64,000 bases of DNA from BOG-908 sp965199235 (GTDB lineage: Bacteria > Pseudomonadota > Alphaproteobacteria > Acetobacterales > Acetobacteraceae), in the NCBI GenBank assembly GCA_965199235.1, contig CBDAQU010000002.1:2294001-2358000 (forward strand). The letters are read 5' to 3'. The position numbers and the translations under genes were made by a program. Below, piece after piece: positions 8,367 to 15,331 of the stretch; position 1 is the first letter of the stretch; the number at the start of each line of letters is the position of its first letter. The notes beneath the pieces were generated by a model. The model was not told where the DNA came from, did not search any database, and worked only from the letters and a program-made list of their open reading frames with translations.

Positions 8367-9023
8367 TTATCCGCGGTGCGCAAAAATGTCTGGTTCCTCG
8401 TAGCCGAGCATGTCGAGGCGGGTGCGGGCGGGCAGGAAGGCGAAGCAGGCCTCGGCCAACTCCAGCCGTCCTTCGCGGACCAGCAACGCCTCCAGCCGCG
8501 CCCAGAGCGCGTGAAGGTGAAGCACGTCGGACGCGGCGTAGCTGAGCTGCTCCGAGGTCAGTTCGGCCGCACCCCAATCGGAGGTCTGCTGCTGCTTGGA
8601 GATCTCCACGCCGAGCAGTTCGCGGCAGAGATCTCGCAGCCCGTGGCGATCGGTGAAGGTGCGCACCAGCTTGGCGGCGATCTTGGTGCATTTAACCGGC
8701 GCCACCGTGATGCCCAGCGTGTGCTGCAGCACGCCCACGTCGAAGCGCGCGAAGTGCATCAGCTTGATCACGGCCGTGTCGGCCAGCAGGCGCTTGAGGT
8801 TTGGGCAGTCCGCGCCGCGCCCGCCCAGCCGCTCCGGGATGATCTGCACCAGGTGCGCGCTGCCGTCGCCCGATGAAAGCTGCACCAGGCAGAGCCTGTC
8901 GCGACGCGGGTTGAGACCCATGGTCTCGGTATCGACGGCCACCACAGCCCCGAAATCGACCCCGGAGGGCAGGTCGTCGCGATGCAGATGCAGGGGGCCG
9001 GACGCGCTGAACTGGACGGTCAT
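8367..9023 (-). CDS. Short RNase D-like 3'-5' exonuclease (DEDDy)
   Basis: A 218-residue protein consisting only of the DEDDy exonuclease domain. Exo I is Asp31/Glu33 in DTET, Exo II is Asp95 in FARFD, and Exo III has Tyr162 and Asp166 in YAASD. No HRDC domain follows, unlike the full-length rnd at 32070-33251. It probably trims RNA 3' ends in the cytosol; the exact substrate is unknown. It is convergent to lptB and downstream of tRNA-Leu on the same strand, starting 22 bases after the tRNA 3' end, so it may be cotranscribed with the tRNA and could even act in its maturation (inference). Confidence 0.9.
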   Translation of the reverse strand: MTVQFSASGPLHLHRDDLPSGVDFGAVVAVDTETMGLNPRRDRLCLVQLSSGDGSAHLVQIIPERLGGRGADCPNLKRLLADTAVIKLMHFARFDVGVLQHTLGITVAPVKCTKIAAKLVRTFTDRHGLRDLCRELLGVEISKQQQTSDWGAAELTSEQLSYAASDVLHLHALWARLEALLVREGRLELAEACFAFLPARTRLDMLGYEEPDIFAHRG

Positions 9024-9044
9024 GACGCGCTAGAAACCTGTTGC

Positions 9045-9131
9045 TGGTGCCCCGGAGAAGACTCGAACTTCCACAACCTTGCGATCACAGATACCTGAAA
9101 CCTGCGCGTCTACCAATTCCGCCACCGGGGC
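9045..9131 (-). tRNA. tRNA-Leu (anticodon CAG)
   Basis: The acceptor stem GCCCCGG pairs perfectly with CCGGGGC, followed by discriminator A and an encoded CCA. The D-arm (GCGGAATTGGTAGACGC) is typical of tRNA-Leu. The anticodon stem is CAGGT/ATCTG with loop TTCAGGT, giving anticodon CAG. A long class II variable arm follows, then a T-arm with stem GGAAG/CTTCT and loop TTCGAGT. It reads CUG codons, which are very frequent in these genes. The 3' end is followed by the exonuclease gene on the same strand. Confidence 0.97.
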
Positions 9132-9310
9132 CGGTGCAACAACGGAGGCGCGCTAGTAGCCGCAGAGGTCGCGGGCGTCAACCGGCTGGACGATCCGGCA
9201 GCAGGCGCCTTCTGGCCGGCGCTGCCGTTACCTTCGGAAACTGACCGAATCACACACTGAAACATCTGCCACCTATCTTGCGCATCGAACCGTCCGACAG
9301 GGAGGCATTG

Positions 9311-9607
9311 ATGAGGTTCTTGAAGCGTTTGGCTCTTGGCAGCGCCTTGGCCGCAACCCTGGCCACGCCGCTGCTGGCGCCGTCACCGGCGCAGGCCTGG
9401 TGGGCCAGGCCCGGCTATGGCTGGCACGCCGGCTATGGCCTGCATTACGGTTGGGGCTGGCACGCCGGCTGGGGCTGGCGCGGCGGCGTGTTCGTCGGCG
9501 CCCCGGCTGTCGTCGTCGGGCCGCCGGTGGCTTACGCCCCGTATCGCTGGGCACCAGGCTACTACACCCGGTACGGCGTCTGGGTGCCGCCGCGTCGGGT
9601 CTATTGA
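9311..9607 (+). CDS. Small exported Trp/Tyr/Gly-rich protein
   Basis: A 98-residue product with a clear Sec signal peptide: basic RFLKR, a hydrophobic core LALGSALAATLATPLLA, and cleavage likely after AQA near residue 29. The mature part is dominated by Trp, Tyr, Gly, His and Pro with imperfect repeats such as GYGWHAGYG and GWGWHAGWG, then a Val/Pro stretch and a YTRYGVWVPPRRVY tail. The start at 9311 has AGGGAGG upstream. Proteins of this build are common as hypothetical exported proteins in alphaproteobacteria. I do not recognise a function; the composition suggests a small envelope protein. Confidence 0.7.
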   Translation: MRFLKRLALGSALAATLATPLLAPSPAQAWWARPGYGWHAGYGLHYGWGWHAGWGWRGGVFVGAPAVVVGPPVAYAPYRWAPGYYTRYGVWVPPRRVY

Positions 9608-9681
9608 CGCCTCGCGGTTCAGCGTGTCGACACGCCGGGGCATTGCTTTGCGGGGTGCCCCCGACGTGGGCAGCTACTCGG

Positions 9682-10551
9682 CTAGGACTGCTGGTCCGTA
9701 TCGTCCGACCCAAGCGCCGCGGCCAGGCTCACCTGGCCGCTGCCGCGCGGCAGCGGCTTGGGCTGGCTCGGGGCGGGCGCCCAGCCCGTCAGCATCGCCA
9801 TGCGCAGCACGGCCTGAACCCGGCCGTCCTGCGTCGGCAGCTGCGCCAAGGCGGCCGGAAACAGCGAGCGGGACGGCGTTGCGTGGTGCCGTGCGGAAAC
9901 CGCGTTGGTCTCACCCGCTGCTCTGAGGTCGCCCAGCAGGGCGAACGGGTCCGCATACAGCAGGGTGATTTCATCCAGGTCGGCGACCGGCAGAGCAAAA
10001 CCGGCTCGCTGCAGCAGCGCCGCGCAGTCGCGCAGGTCTGGAAACGGGGATACGCGGGGCGCCGCACCGCCGGACAAGGCGGCCTCCGCCTCGGTGAGAG
10101 CCTGCCGCAGCCCGCCCAGAGTGCCGAGCGCGGGCACGCTGGCCAGCAGCAGCCCATCCGGACGCAAGGCGAGCCGCAACTGGATCAGCGCCCCTGGCAG
10201 GTCGTTGACCCAGTGCAGCGACAGGTTCGCCACCACCAGGTCGAAGCTGCCTGGCGCGAACGGCAGCGCCTCCTCGTCGCCGGCGACCGCAGGCCCGCCA
10301 TTGACCGCGGCCATGCGGGCGGAAAGGTCCAGGCTGACGGTGTCGATGCCGCGCGCGCGCAGCATCGGCGCGACCACGCCGCGTCCGCCCACGTCGAGCG
10401 CCTGCGAGAAGCGGTGCGTGGTGTCGTCCAGCCGGTCGAGCAGCCGCAGGGCGGCGTCGCGCAGGATCGGTTCCACGCCGGCCACCAGAGGGGCGGCCCG
10501 ATCACGGTGCAATCGTACCGCATGGCGATCGAAAACATGCATGTCGGACAT
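9682..10551 (-). CDS. SAM-dependent methyltransferase (BioC/NDUFAF5-like)
   Basis: A 289-residue class I Rossmann methyltransferase. The SAM-binding region lies near QALDVGGRGVVAPML (about 50-65), with the acidic loop SLDLSARM and the post-I motif FDLVVANLSLHWVNDLPG. The GETNAV segment near 225 is typical of the alphaproteobacterial group related to BioC and to mitochondrial NDUFAF5. No other biotin genes are nearby, so a malonyl-ACP methyltransferase role is uncertain, and the NDUFAF5 relative acts as a hydroxylase on complex I. The ATG at 10551 is favoured by AAGG upstream. It is divergent from comF, 48 bases apart, a conserved arrangement in this class. Confidence 0.82.
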   Translation of the reverse strand: MSDMHVFDRHAVRLHRDRAAPLVAGVEPILRDAALRLLDRLDDTTHRFSQALDVGGRGVVAPMLRARGIDTVSLDLSARMAAVNGGPAVAGDEEALPFAPGSFDLVVANLSLHWVNDLPGALIQLRLALRPDGLLLASVPALGTLGGLRQALTEAEAALSGGAAPRVSPFPDLRDCAALLQRAGFALPVADLDEITLLYADPFALLGDLRAAGETNAVSARHHATPSRSLFPAALAQLPTQDGRVQAVLRMAMLTGWAPAPSQPKPLPRGSGQVSLAAALGSDDTDQQS

Positions 10552-10599
10552 CGGCTCGGCCTTCAACCTCGCATTCCACGGTGGATCGGCGAGTGATGT

Positions 10600-11397
10600 G
10601 TGAATATCATCGGCCTGCATATGCTCGGTGTTATGGCGCGCGCCACCCTGGACCTGCTGCTGCCGCCGTGCTGCGCGTGCTGCGACAGCCCGGTCGCCTC
10701 GCCCGGCCAGCTCTGCGGTCCGTGCTTCCAGGCGATGCGCTTCATCGCCGAGCCGCTCTGCCAGCTTTGCGGCCTGCCCTTCGCAAGCCAGGCGGAGGCG
10801 GGGCGCCTGCGGATCTGTGCGTCCTGCGCCGAGGCGCCGCCTCCCTGGGGCCAGGCAAGGGCGGCGCTGCTCTATGACGGGGCGGCGAAAAGCCTGATCC
10901 TGCCGTTCAAGCACGCCGACCGTCAGGAGAACGCGGCCGCGCTGGCGCTCCACATGCATCGCGCCGGCGCTGCCTTGCTCGCTCGGGCCGAGCTGCTGGT
11001 GCCTGTACCGCTGCACCGGCGACGGCTGCTGCAGCGGCGCTACAACCAGGCCGCCCTGCTGGCTGCCGCGCTGTCCAGGCGCGTGCGCGTCGCCTGTGTG
11101 CCGGATGCGCTGGCCCGGACGCGCGACACCGCCCGCCTGGGCGAGCGCTCGGCGGCCGAACGGGCGCGCCTGCTGCAGGGGGCGATAGAGGTTCGGCCGT
11201 CGCGCCGCATCCGCATACGCGGCGCACGCGTTGTGCTGATCGACGACGTGATGACCTCCGGCGCCACGGCCCGCGCCTGTGCGCGCGCGCTGCTTGACGC
11301 GGGGGCATCCAGTATCGACGTGCTGGTGGCCAGCCGGGTGGCCGACCCGAGGTCGGGCCGGGCGCCGCGCGAAGAGGAAGAGCATGCCGACGATTGA
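10600..11397 (+). CDS. comF: ComF family phosphoribosyltransferase-like protein
   Basis: A 265-residue protein with the ComF layout: an N-terminal zinc-ribbon region with repeated Cys pairs (PPCCACC, LCGPC, LCQLCG, CASC) and a C-terminal phosphoribosyltransferase fold with the PRPP loop VVLIDDVMTSGAT near 213-225. The family is linked to natural DNA uptake and to DNA metabolism, but its biochemical activity is poorly defined. The GTG at 10600 gives the longest form; ATGs at 10621 and 10633 are alternative starts. The 3' end overlaps grxC by 14 bases, so the two are likely coupled. Confidence 0.88.
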   Translation: MNIIGLHMLGVMARATLDLLLPPCCACCDSPVASPGQLCGPCFQAMRFIAEPLCQLCGLPFASQAEAGRLRICASCAEAPPPWGQARAALLYDGAAKSLILPFKHADRQENAAALALHMHRAGAALLARAELLVPVPLHRRRLLQRRYNQAALLAAALSRRVRVACVPDALARTRDTARLGERSAAERARLLQGAIEVRPSRRIRIRGARVVLIDDVMTSGATARACARALLDAGASSIDVLVASRVADPRSGRAPREEEEHADD

Positions 11398-11641
11398 GAT
11401 CTACACACAGCCGTTCTGTCCGTACTGCGCGCGCGCAAAGACCCTGCTGACAGGGAAGGGCGTCGCGTTCCGCGAAATCGACGCGCCGTCCGGCACGCCG
11501 GAGCGCGAGGAATCGCATGCGCGGTCGGGCGGCCGCAGCTCGGTTCCGCAGATCTTCATCGACGGCGCCCATGTCGGCGGCAGCGACGACCTGGCGGCGC
11601 TTGACCGGGCCGGCAAGCTCGACACGCTGCTCGCAGCCTGA
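11384..11641 (+). CDS. grxC: Glutaredoxin 3
   Basis: An 85-residue dithiol glutaredoxin that reduces disulfides and glutathione mixed disulfides in the cytosol. The active site CPYC is at 12-15, with the cis-Pro in SSVPQIFIDG and the GGSDDL glutathione-binding turn. The ATG at 11384 sits inside the end of comF and has AGGAAGAG upstream. DUF1178 follows after 16 bases. Length and motifs are standard. Confidence 0.95.
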   Translation: MPTIEIYTQPFCPYCARAKTLLTGKGVAFREIDAPSGTPEREESHARSGGRSSVPQIFIDGAHVGGSDDLAALDRAGKLDTLLAA

Positions 11642-11657
11642 GGTCCGGCCAGGCAGA

Positions 11658-12140
11658 ATGATCCATTACGACCTGCGCTGCGCGGCCGGCCACGGCTTTG
11701 ACGGCTGGTTCCCCAGCAGCGCGGCGTTCGACAGGCAGGCAGCGTCAGGGCTGCTCGATTGTCCGGTATGCGCCAGCTCCGACGTGTCCCGCGCGATCAT
11801 GGCGCCCAGGCTCAGCCGCGGAACGCCGGCGCCGACCCCGCCTCCTGTTCAGGAGGCGGCACCACCGGCAAAGCCGGACGCTGCTGCCGAGGTGGCCGTC
11901 GGCGGGCCGCCGGCGATGCCCGACCAGCTTCGGGCGGTGCTGCAACGCATCCGCGCCGAGGTCGAGCAGAGATGCGACTATGTCGGTCCCAAGTTCGCCG
12001 ACGCCGCCAGGGCGATGCATGCGGGCCAGGCGCCGCCTCGACCGATCTACGGGGAGGCTACGCCCGACCAGGCCCAGGAACTGGCCGAGGACGGGATCGA
12101 GGTGTCGCATATCCCGTGGGTGCCGCGCGCCGATGGCTGA
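11658..12140 (+). CDS. DUF1178 family protein
   Basis: A 160-residue cytosolic protein. It opens MIHYDLRCAAGHGFDGWFPS and continues with LLDCPVCAS, giving Cys/His groups that look like a small zinc site, as is typical of DUF1178. An Ala/Pro-rich linker (about 55-90) leads to a conserved C-terminal region with CDYVGPKFADAARAMH and IYGEATPDQAQELAEDGIE. Function is unknown. It follows grxC and overlaps the DUF2147 gene by 8 bases, so it sits in the comF-grxC-DUF1178-DUF2147 run that recurs in alphaproteobacteria. Confidence 0.85.
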   Translation: MIHYDLRCAAGHGFDGWFPSSAAFDRQAASGLLDCPVCASSDVSRAIMAPRLSRGTPAPTPPPVQEAAPPAKPDAAAEVAVGGPPAMPDQLRAVLQRIRAEVEQRCDYVGPKFADAARAMHAGQAPPRPIYGEATPDQAQELAEDGIEVSHIPWVPRADG

Positions 12141-12588
12141 GCGGCTTGCCGCCGCGCTGCTGACGCTCTGCCTTGCCTGTCCCGCGTCGGCCGGCACGCA
12201 GCCGAGCCTGCTCGGCCGCTGGCTGACCGAGGATCGCGGCGGCGTCATCCAGCTCCAATCCTGCGGCGCCGGTCTGTGCGGCGTCATCGTCGGCCTGACC
12301 GACTGGCCGGCCAGCGGCGACGTCAAGCGCGACTGGCGTGGCCGGCCGCAATGCCATTCCATCCTGCTGGCAGGTTTGACCCTGCGGGACGACGGACGAT
12401 GGCACGGCACGGTCACCAATCCCGAGAATGGCCGGGTCTACAACGCGGAAGTTTGGGTGCCGGACGGCACGCTTCGGCTGCGGGGCTATGTGGGCCTGCC
12501 GCTATTCGGCAGCACTCAGCGTTGGCCGCCCTTCCACGGGACCGTTCGACCCGACTGTCACTTTGCCGCTGACGGTTCGCCGCCCTGA
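12133..12588 (+). CDS. DUF2147 domain exported protein
   Basis: A 151-residue protein with a Sec signal peptide (ERLAAALLTLCLACPASA, cleavage near 22). The mature DUF2147 lipocalin-like domain contains LLGRWLTEDRGGVIQL, CGAGLCGVIVGL, ILLAGLTLRDDGRWHGT and NPENGRVYNAEVWV. Two cysteines in SCGAGLCG could form a disulfide. The family is periplasmic and of unknown function. It overlaps the preceding gene by 8 bases and is the last gene of the comF run. Confidence 0.85.
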   Translation: MAERLAAALLTLCLACPASAGTQPSLLGRWLTEDRGGVIQLQSCGAGLCGVIVGLTDWPASGDVKRDWRGRPQCHSILLAGLTLRDDGRWHGTVTNPENGRVYNAEVWVPDGTLRLRGYVGLPLFGSTQRWPPFHGTVRPDCHFAADGSPP

Positions 12589-12701
12589 TGTTCTTCGGCG
12601 ACCTGCATGCACCCGTCGCATGGCAGCAAATCAATAAGCTCGCTTATCATCAGCCACGTTCGGCCCATGTTGCACTGCAGTAAACCTGTTGGGGCACATC
12701 T

Positions 12702-12950
12702 ATGCCGACCGTACGCGCCGTTATCTACGCTCTGTCGATACCTTGGACGTCCTTTGTCGCCGTGTTCGTATTTTACACGGTGCTGACATTGGTCGTGATC
12801 GGAGCGAGTCAGCTTTCGGCGGCGTTCATCGCAGTATCCTATCTCGTTCCTGTGGCAGGGTATCTTGCGATGCTGGCGATGCGCGCCTGTCGCGCCTTGG
12901 CACGGATGCCCGTTGAGCTTTGGCCCACCTCCGGCCTAACCGTGCACTGA
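12702..12950 (+). CDS. Possible small membrane protein (82 aa)
   Basis: An 82-residue frame with two strongly hydrophobic stretches (about 12-35 and 40-60, e.g. FVAVFVFYTVLTLVVIG and FIAVSYLVPVAGYLAMLA), then a basic MRACRALARM end. Upstream of ATG 12702 only weak GGGGC is seen. Base composition is less GC-rich than the neighbouring genes. I do not recognise the family. The coherent two-helix pattern and lack of a competing frame argue for a real gene, but it could be a chance frame in an intergenic region. Confidence 0.4.
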   Translation: MPTVRAVIYALSIPWTSFVAVFVFYTVLTLVVIGASQLSAAFIAVSYLVPVAGYLAMLAMRACRALARMPVELWPTSGLTVH

Positions 12951-13029
12951 CGGCGTCGCGTTGCGGTCCGGGACATGGCAGGCGGCCCAGAGCATGATCG
13001 CTTCGACATACTTAAACCGAAGGCAAGTC

Positions 13030-13160
13030 CTTCTTTTTTGCAAAAAAGAAGCAAAAACCTTTGTTCGGCTGTCGCGGATCAAATGAACAAAGGTTTTTTG
13101 GTCCTTTTTGCAAAAAGGACTGCTTGCCTTTCACGAGCCAGCCTCAACCCAGTTGGTATT
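13030..13160. repeat. Dispersed palindromic intergenic element, copy 1 (full)
   Basis: Three inverted repeats lie in a row. First, a perfect 22-base palindrome at 13030-13051 (half-site CTTCTTTTTTG). Second, AAAAACCTTTGTTC (13053-13066) pairs with GAACAAAGGTTTTT (13085-13098). Third, a perfect 20-base palindrome GTCCTTTTTGCAAAAAGGAC is at 13101-13120. From about 13066 to 13160 the sequence is largely repeated at 40080-40175. The A/T runs contrast sharply with the GC-rich background. It lies between the small membrane protein gene and ubiG. Possible roles are transcription termination or a non-autonomous mobile repeat; no transposase is nearby. Confidence 0.75.
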
Positions 13161-13164
13161 GAAG

Positions 13165-13196
13165 CCTGATCGCTTCGGCTGCCAGGAGCGATCAGG
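13165..13196. terminator. Stem-loop at the 3' end of ubiG
   Basis: CCTGATCGCT (13165-13174) and AGCGATCAGG (13187-13196) form a perfect 10-bp stem with a 12-base loop, 2 bases beyond the ubiG stop on the minus strand. There is no T-run, but the position fits a terminator for ubiG. Confidence 0.5.
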
Positions 13197-13198
13197 AT

Positions 13199-13939
13199 CT
13201 AGTCCCGCACCAGCATCGCGATGTAGTTGATGGCGGTATCGCGGCTGGCCACCCAGCGGCCGCCCGGGCTAAACACCATGCCCGACACGTCGGCAAGGCG
13301 CAGGCCAGTCCTGCGGCCCATCGATGCCAGCTCCTCCGGCTTGACGAAACGGCGCCAGTCATGTGTGCCCCTGGGCAGCACGCCTGCCACATATTCCGCG
13401 CCCAGCTTGGCCACTGCAAACGACCGGATGGTGCGGTTGAGGGTGGAGACGAACAGCATGCCGCCAGGGGCGAGCAGCCCCGCCAGCGACGCCAGGAAAG
13501 CCGCCTGGTCGGGGACGTGTTCGATAACCTCCAGAGCCGTTATGGCAGAAAACCGGGCGCCCGCCGCCAGCAGCTCGTCCGACACGCCCGCCCGGTAGTC
13601 GATGTTCAGCCCGGCCTCGGCGGCGTGCGCGCGCGCCACCCCGATCGCCTCCCGCGAGGCATCGACGCCGGTGACCGCGAAACCTGCGCGGGCAAGCGCC
13701 TCGGCGGCGATCCCTGCGCCGCAGCCCAGGTCCAGAACCGCGATGCTGTCCTGCCCCAGCCTCGCGCGCACCCTCTCCGTCACCCAGCCGATGCGCAGCG
13801 GGTTCATCGCGTGCAGGGCGCGCATCGGCCCGCGCGCGTCCCACCAACGTGGCGCGAGCGCGCCGAACCGCGCCACCTCCTCGGGCGAGGCCGCACCGTC
13901 CTGCGCCACGACCACGTCTGGAGTCTGACCTGTCCGCAT
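13199..13939 (-). CDS. ubiG: 3-demethylubiquinone-9 3-O-methyltransferase / 2-polyprenyl-6-hydroxyphenol methylase
   Basis: Catalyses both O-methylations of ubiquinone synthesis, using SAM, at the inner membrane. The 246-residue protein has the UbiG order: FGALAPRWWDARGPMRALH, then NPLRIGWV, SAM motif I VLDLGCGAGIAAEALA (about 68-83), acidic GVDAS, ALEVIEHV, and the membrane-binding insert STLNRTIRSFAVAKLGAEYV with LPRGTHDW. Length fits the family. It is divergent from lysC, as often in alphaproteobacteria, and the shared upstream region contains a 24-base tandem repeat. Confidence 0.95.
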   Translation of the reverse strand: MRTGQTPDVVVAQDGAASPEEVARFGALAPRWWDARGPMRALHAMNPLRIGWVTERVRARLGQDSIAVLDLGCGAGIAAEALARAGFAVTGVDASREAIGVARAHAAEAGLNIDYRAGVSDELLAAGARFSAITALEVIEHVPDQAAFLASLAGLLAPGGMLFVSTLNRTIRSFAVAKLGAEYVAGVLPRGTHDWRRFVKPEELASMGRRTGLRLADVSGMVFSPGGRWVASRDTAINYIAMLVRD

Positions 13940-13999
13940 CGCGATTGTCTTACCAGCCCCCTGTCTTTAGACCAACTCCGCCGGCACGGCATAACGCAG

Positions 14000-14095
14000 G
14001 CGCGGACGTGCCGTACAGCCACGGCGCGGATGTGCCCAATAGCCACGGCGCGGATGTGCCGGACAGCCACGGCGCGGATGTGCCGAATAACCAAG
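14000..14095. repeat. 4 x 24-base tandem repeat between ubiG and lysC
   Basis: Four adjacent 24-base units run 14000-14023, 14024-14047, 14048-14071 and 14072-14095. Each begins GCGCGGA(C/T)GTGCC and ends near AGCCACG (AACCAAG in the last). The last unit runs into the AAGGA ribosome-binding site of lysC, whose ATG is 6 bases further on. The array therefore occupies the lysC 5' leader or promoter. As 24 is a multiple of 3, the array stays open in the lysC frame, but the strong site at 14102 argues against an extended protein. Confidence 0.9.
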
Positions 14096-14101
14096 GATAG
14101 C

Positions 14102-15331
14102 ATGGCCCGCATCGTGATGAAGTTTGGCGGCACCTCCGTCGCCGATCTCGACCGGATACGCATCGTGGCCGACCGCGTACGCCGCCAGGTGGAGGCCGGC
14201 GACCAGGTCGCCGTCGTCGTCTCCGCCATGGCCGGCGCCACCAACCAGCTGGTCGGGTGGTGCCAGGCGCTGTCGCCCTTGCACGACGCGCGCGAGTACG
14301 ACGCCGTGGTGTCGACCGGCGAGCAGGTCACCACCGGTTTGCTGGCCATCGCGCTGCAGGCGGTGGGCGTGGAGGCGCGGTCCTGGGCCGGCTGGCAGGT
14401 CCCGCTGCTGACCGACGACGCGCACGGCGCCGCCCGCATCCAGAGCATCGACGCGCGCGACCTGGTCGCGCGCATGGAGCGCGGGCAGGTCGCCGTCGTC
14501 GCGGGCTTTCAGGGGTTGGCGCCCGACAACAGGATCGCGACGCTCGGGCGCGGCGGCTCGGACACGTCGGCGGTGGCGCTGGCCGCAGCCGTGAGAGCGG
14601 ACCGCTGCGAAATCTACACCGACGTCGACGGCGTCTATACGACCGACCCGCGCATCGTGCCGCGCGCCCGCAGGCTGGACAGGATCGCCTATGAGGAGAT
14701 GCTGGAGCTGGCATCCGTCGGCGCCAAGGTGCTGCAGGCGCGCAGCGTCGAGCTGGCGATGAAGGAACGGGTCAGGGTCCAGGTCCTGTCCAGCTTCGCA
14801 AACCCTGACACAACCAGCCAGGGCACGCTCCTGGTCGACGAGGACGAGATCGTGGAGAAGGAATTTGTTACCGGGATCGCCTATTCGCGCGACGAGGCCA
14901 AGGTTACGCTGCGCCATGTTCCCGACCGTCCAGGCGTCGCCACCGCCGTTTTCGGCCCGCTGACCGATGCGCGGGTCAACGTGGACATGATCGTGCAGAA
15001 CGTGTCGGCGGAAGGAGCCACCGACATGACATTCACCATCGGGCGGGCGGACCTGCCACGGGTGATCGACTGCCTGGAGCGCGAGCGTGACGCAATCGGT
15101 TTCACCACCTTGCTGACCGACAGCGAGGTCGCCAAGATCTCGGTGGTGGGCGTCGGCATGCGTAGCCATGCGGGCGTCGCCAACACCATGTTCCGCACCC
15201 TGGCCGAGCGGGGAATCAACATCGAGGTGATCTCGACGAGCGAGATCAAGGTCAGCGTGCTGATCGCCCAGGATTACACCGAGCTTGCCGTCCGCGCCCT
15301 GCATACCGCCTACGGTCTCGATGCCGCCTGA
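14102..15331 (+). CDS. lysC: Aspartate kinase
   Basis: Phosphorylates aspartate in the first step toward lysine, methionine, threonine and diaminopimelate. The 409-residue monofunctional enzyme starts MARIVMKFGGTSVAD, containing the KFGGTS substrate/nucleotide motif, followed by the amino-acid kinase core (STGEQVTTGL, TLGRGGSDTSAVALA, YTDVDGVYTTDPR). Two C-terminal ACT domains (about 265-405) provide feedback control, with VTGIAYSRDEAKVTL and SVVGVGMRSHAGVANTMF. The ATG at 14102 has AAGGA 6 bases upstream. It overlaps the next gene by 11 bases. Confidence 0.96.
   Translation: MARIVMKFGGTSVADLDRIRIVADRVRRQVEAGDQVAVVVSAMAGATNQLVGWCQALSPLHDAREYDAVVSTGEQVTTGLLAIALQAVGVEARSWAGWQVPLLTDDAHGAARIQSIDARDLVARMERGQVAVVAGFQGLAPDNRIATLGRGGSDTSAVALAAAVRADRCEIYTDVDGVYTTDPRIVPRARRLDRIAYEEMLELASVGAKVLQARSVELAMKERVRVQVLSSFANPDTTSQGTLLVDEDEIVEKEFVTGIAYSRDEAKVTLRHVPDRPGVATAVFGPLTDARVNVDMIVQNVSAEGATDMTFTIGRADLPRVIDCLERERDAIGFTTLLTDSEVAKISVVGVGMRSHAGVANTMFRTLAERGINIEVISTSEIKVSVLIAQDYTELAVRALHTAYGLDAA

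Noticed and set aside
12975..13169. Small plus-strand frame reading through the palindromic repeat
   Set aside because: Most of its residues come from the repeat hairpins (SFLQKRSK-like), which also appear in a shadow frame at the second copy. Repeat DNA explains it better than a gene.
14000..14095. CRISPR array
   Set aside because: Units are contiguous with no spacers, and no cas genes are present. The same applies to 60753-60871.
13361..14101. N-terminal extension of lysC reading through the tandem repeat
   Set aside because: The frame is open, but AAGGA followed by ATG 14102 and the MARIVMKFGGTS start match the aspartokinase family exactly.
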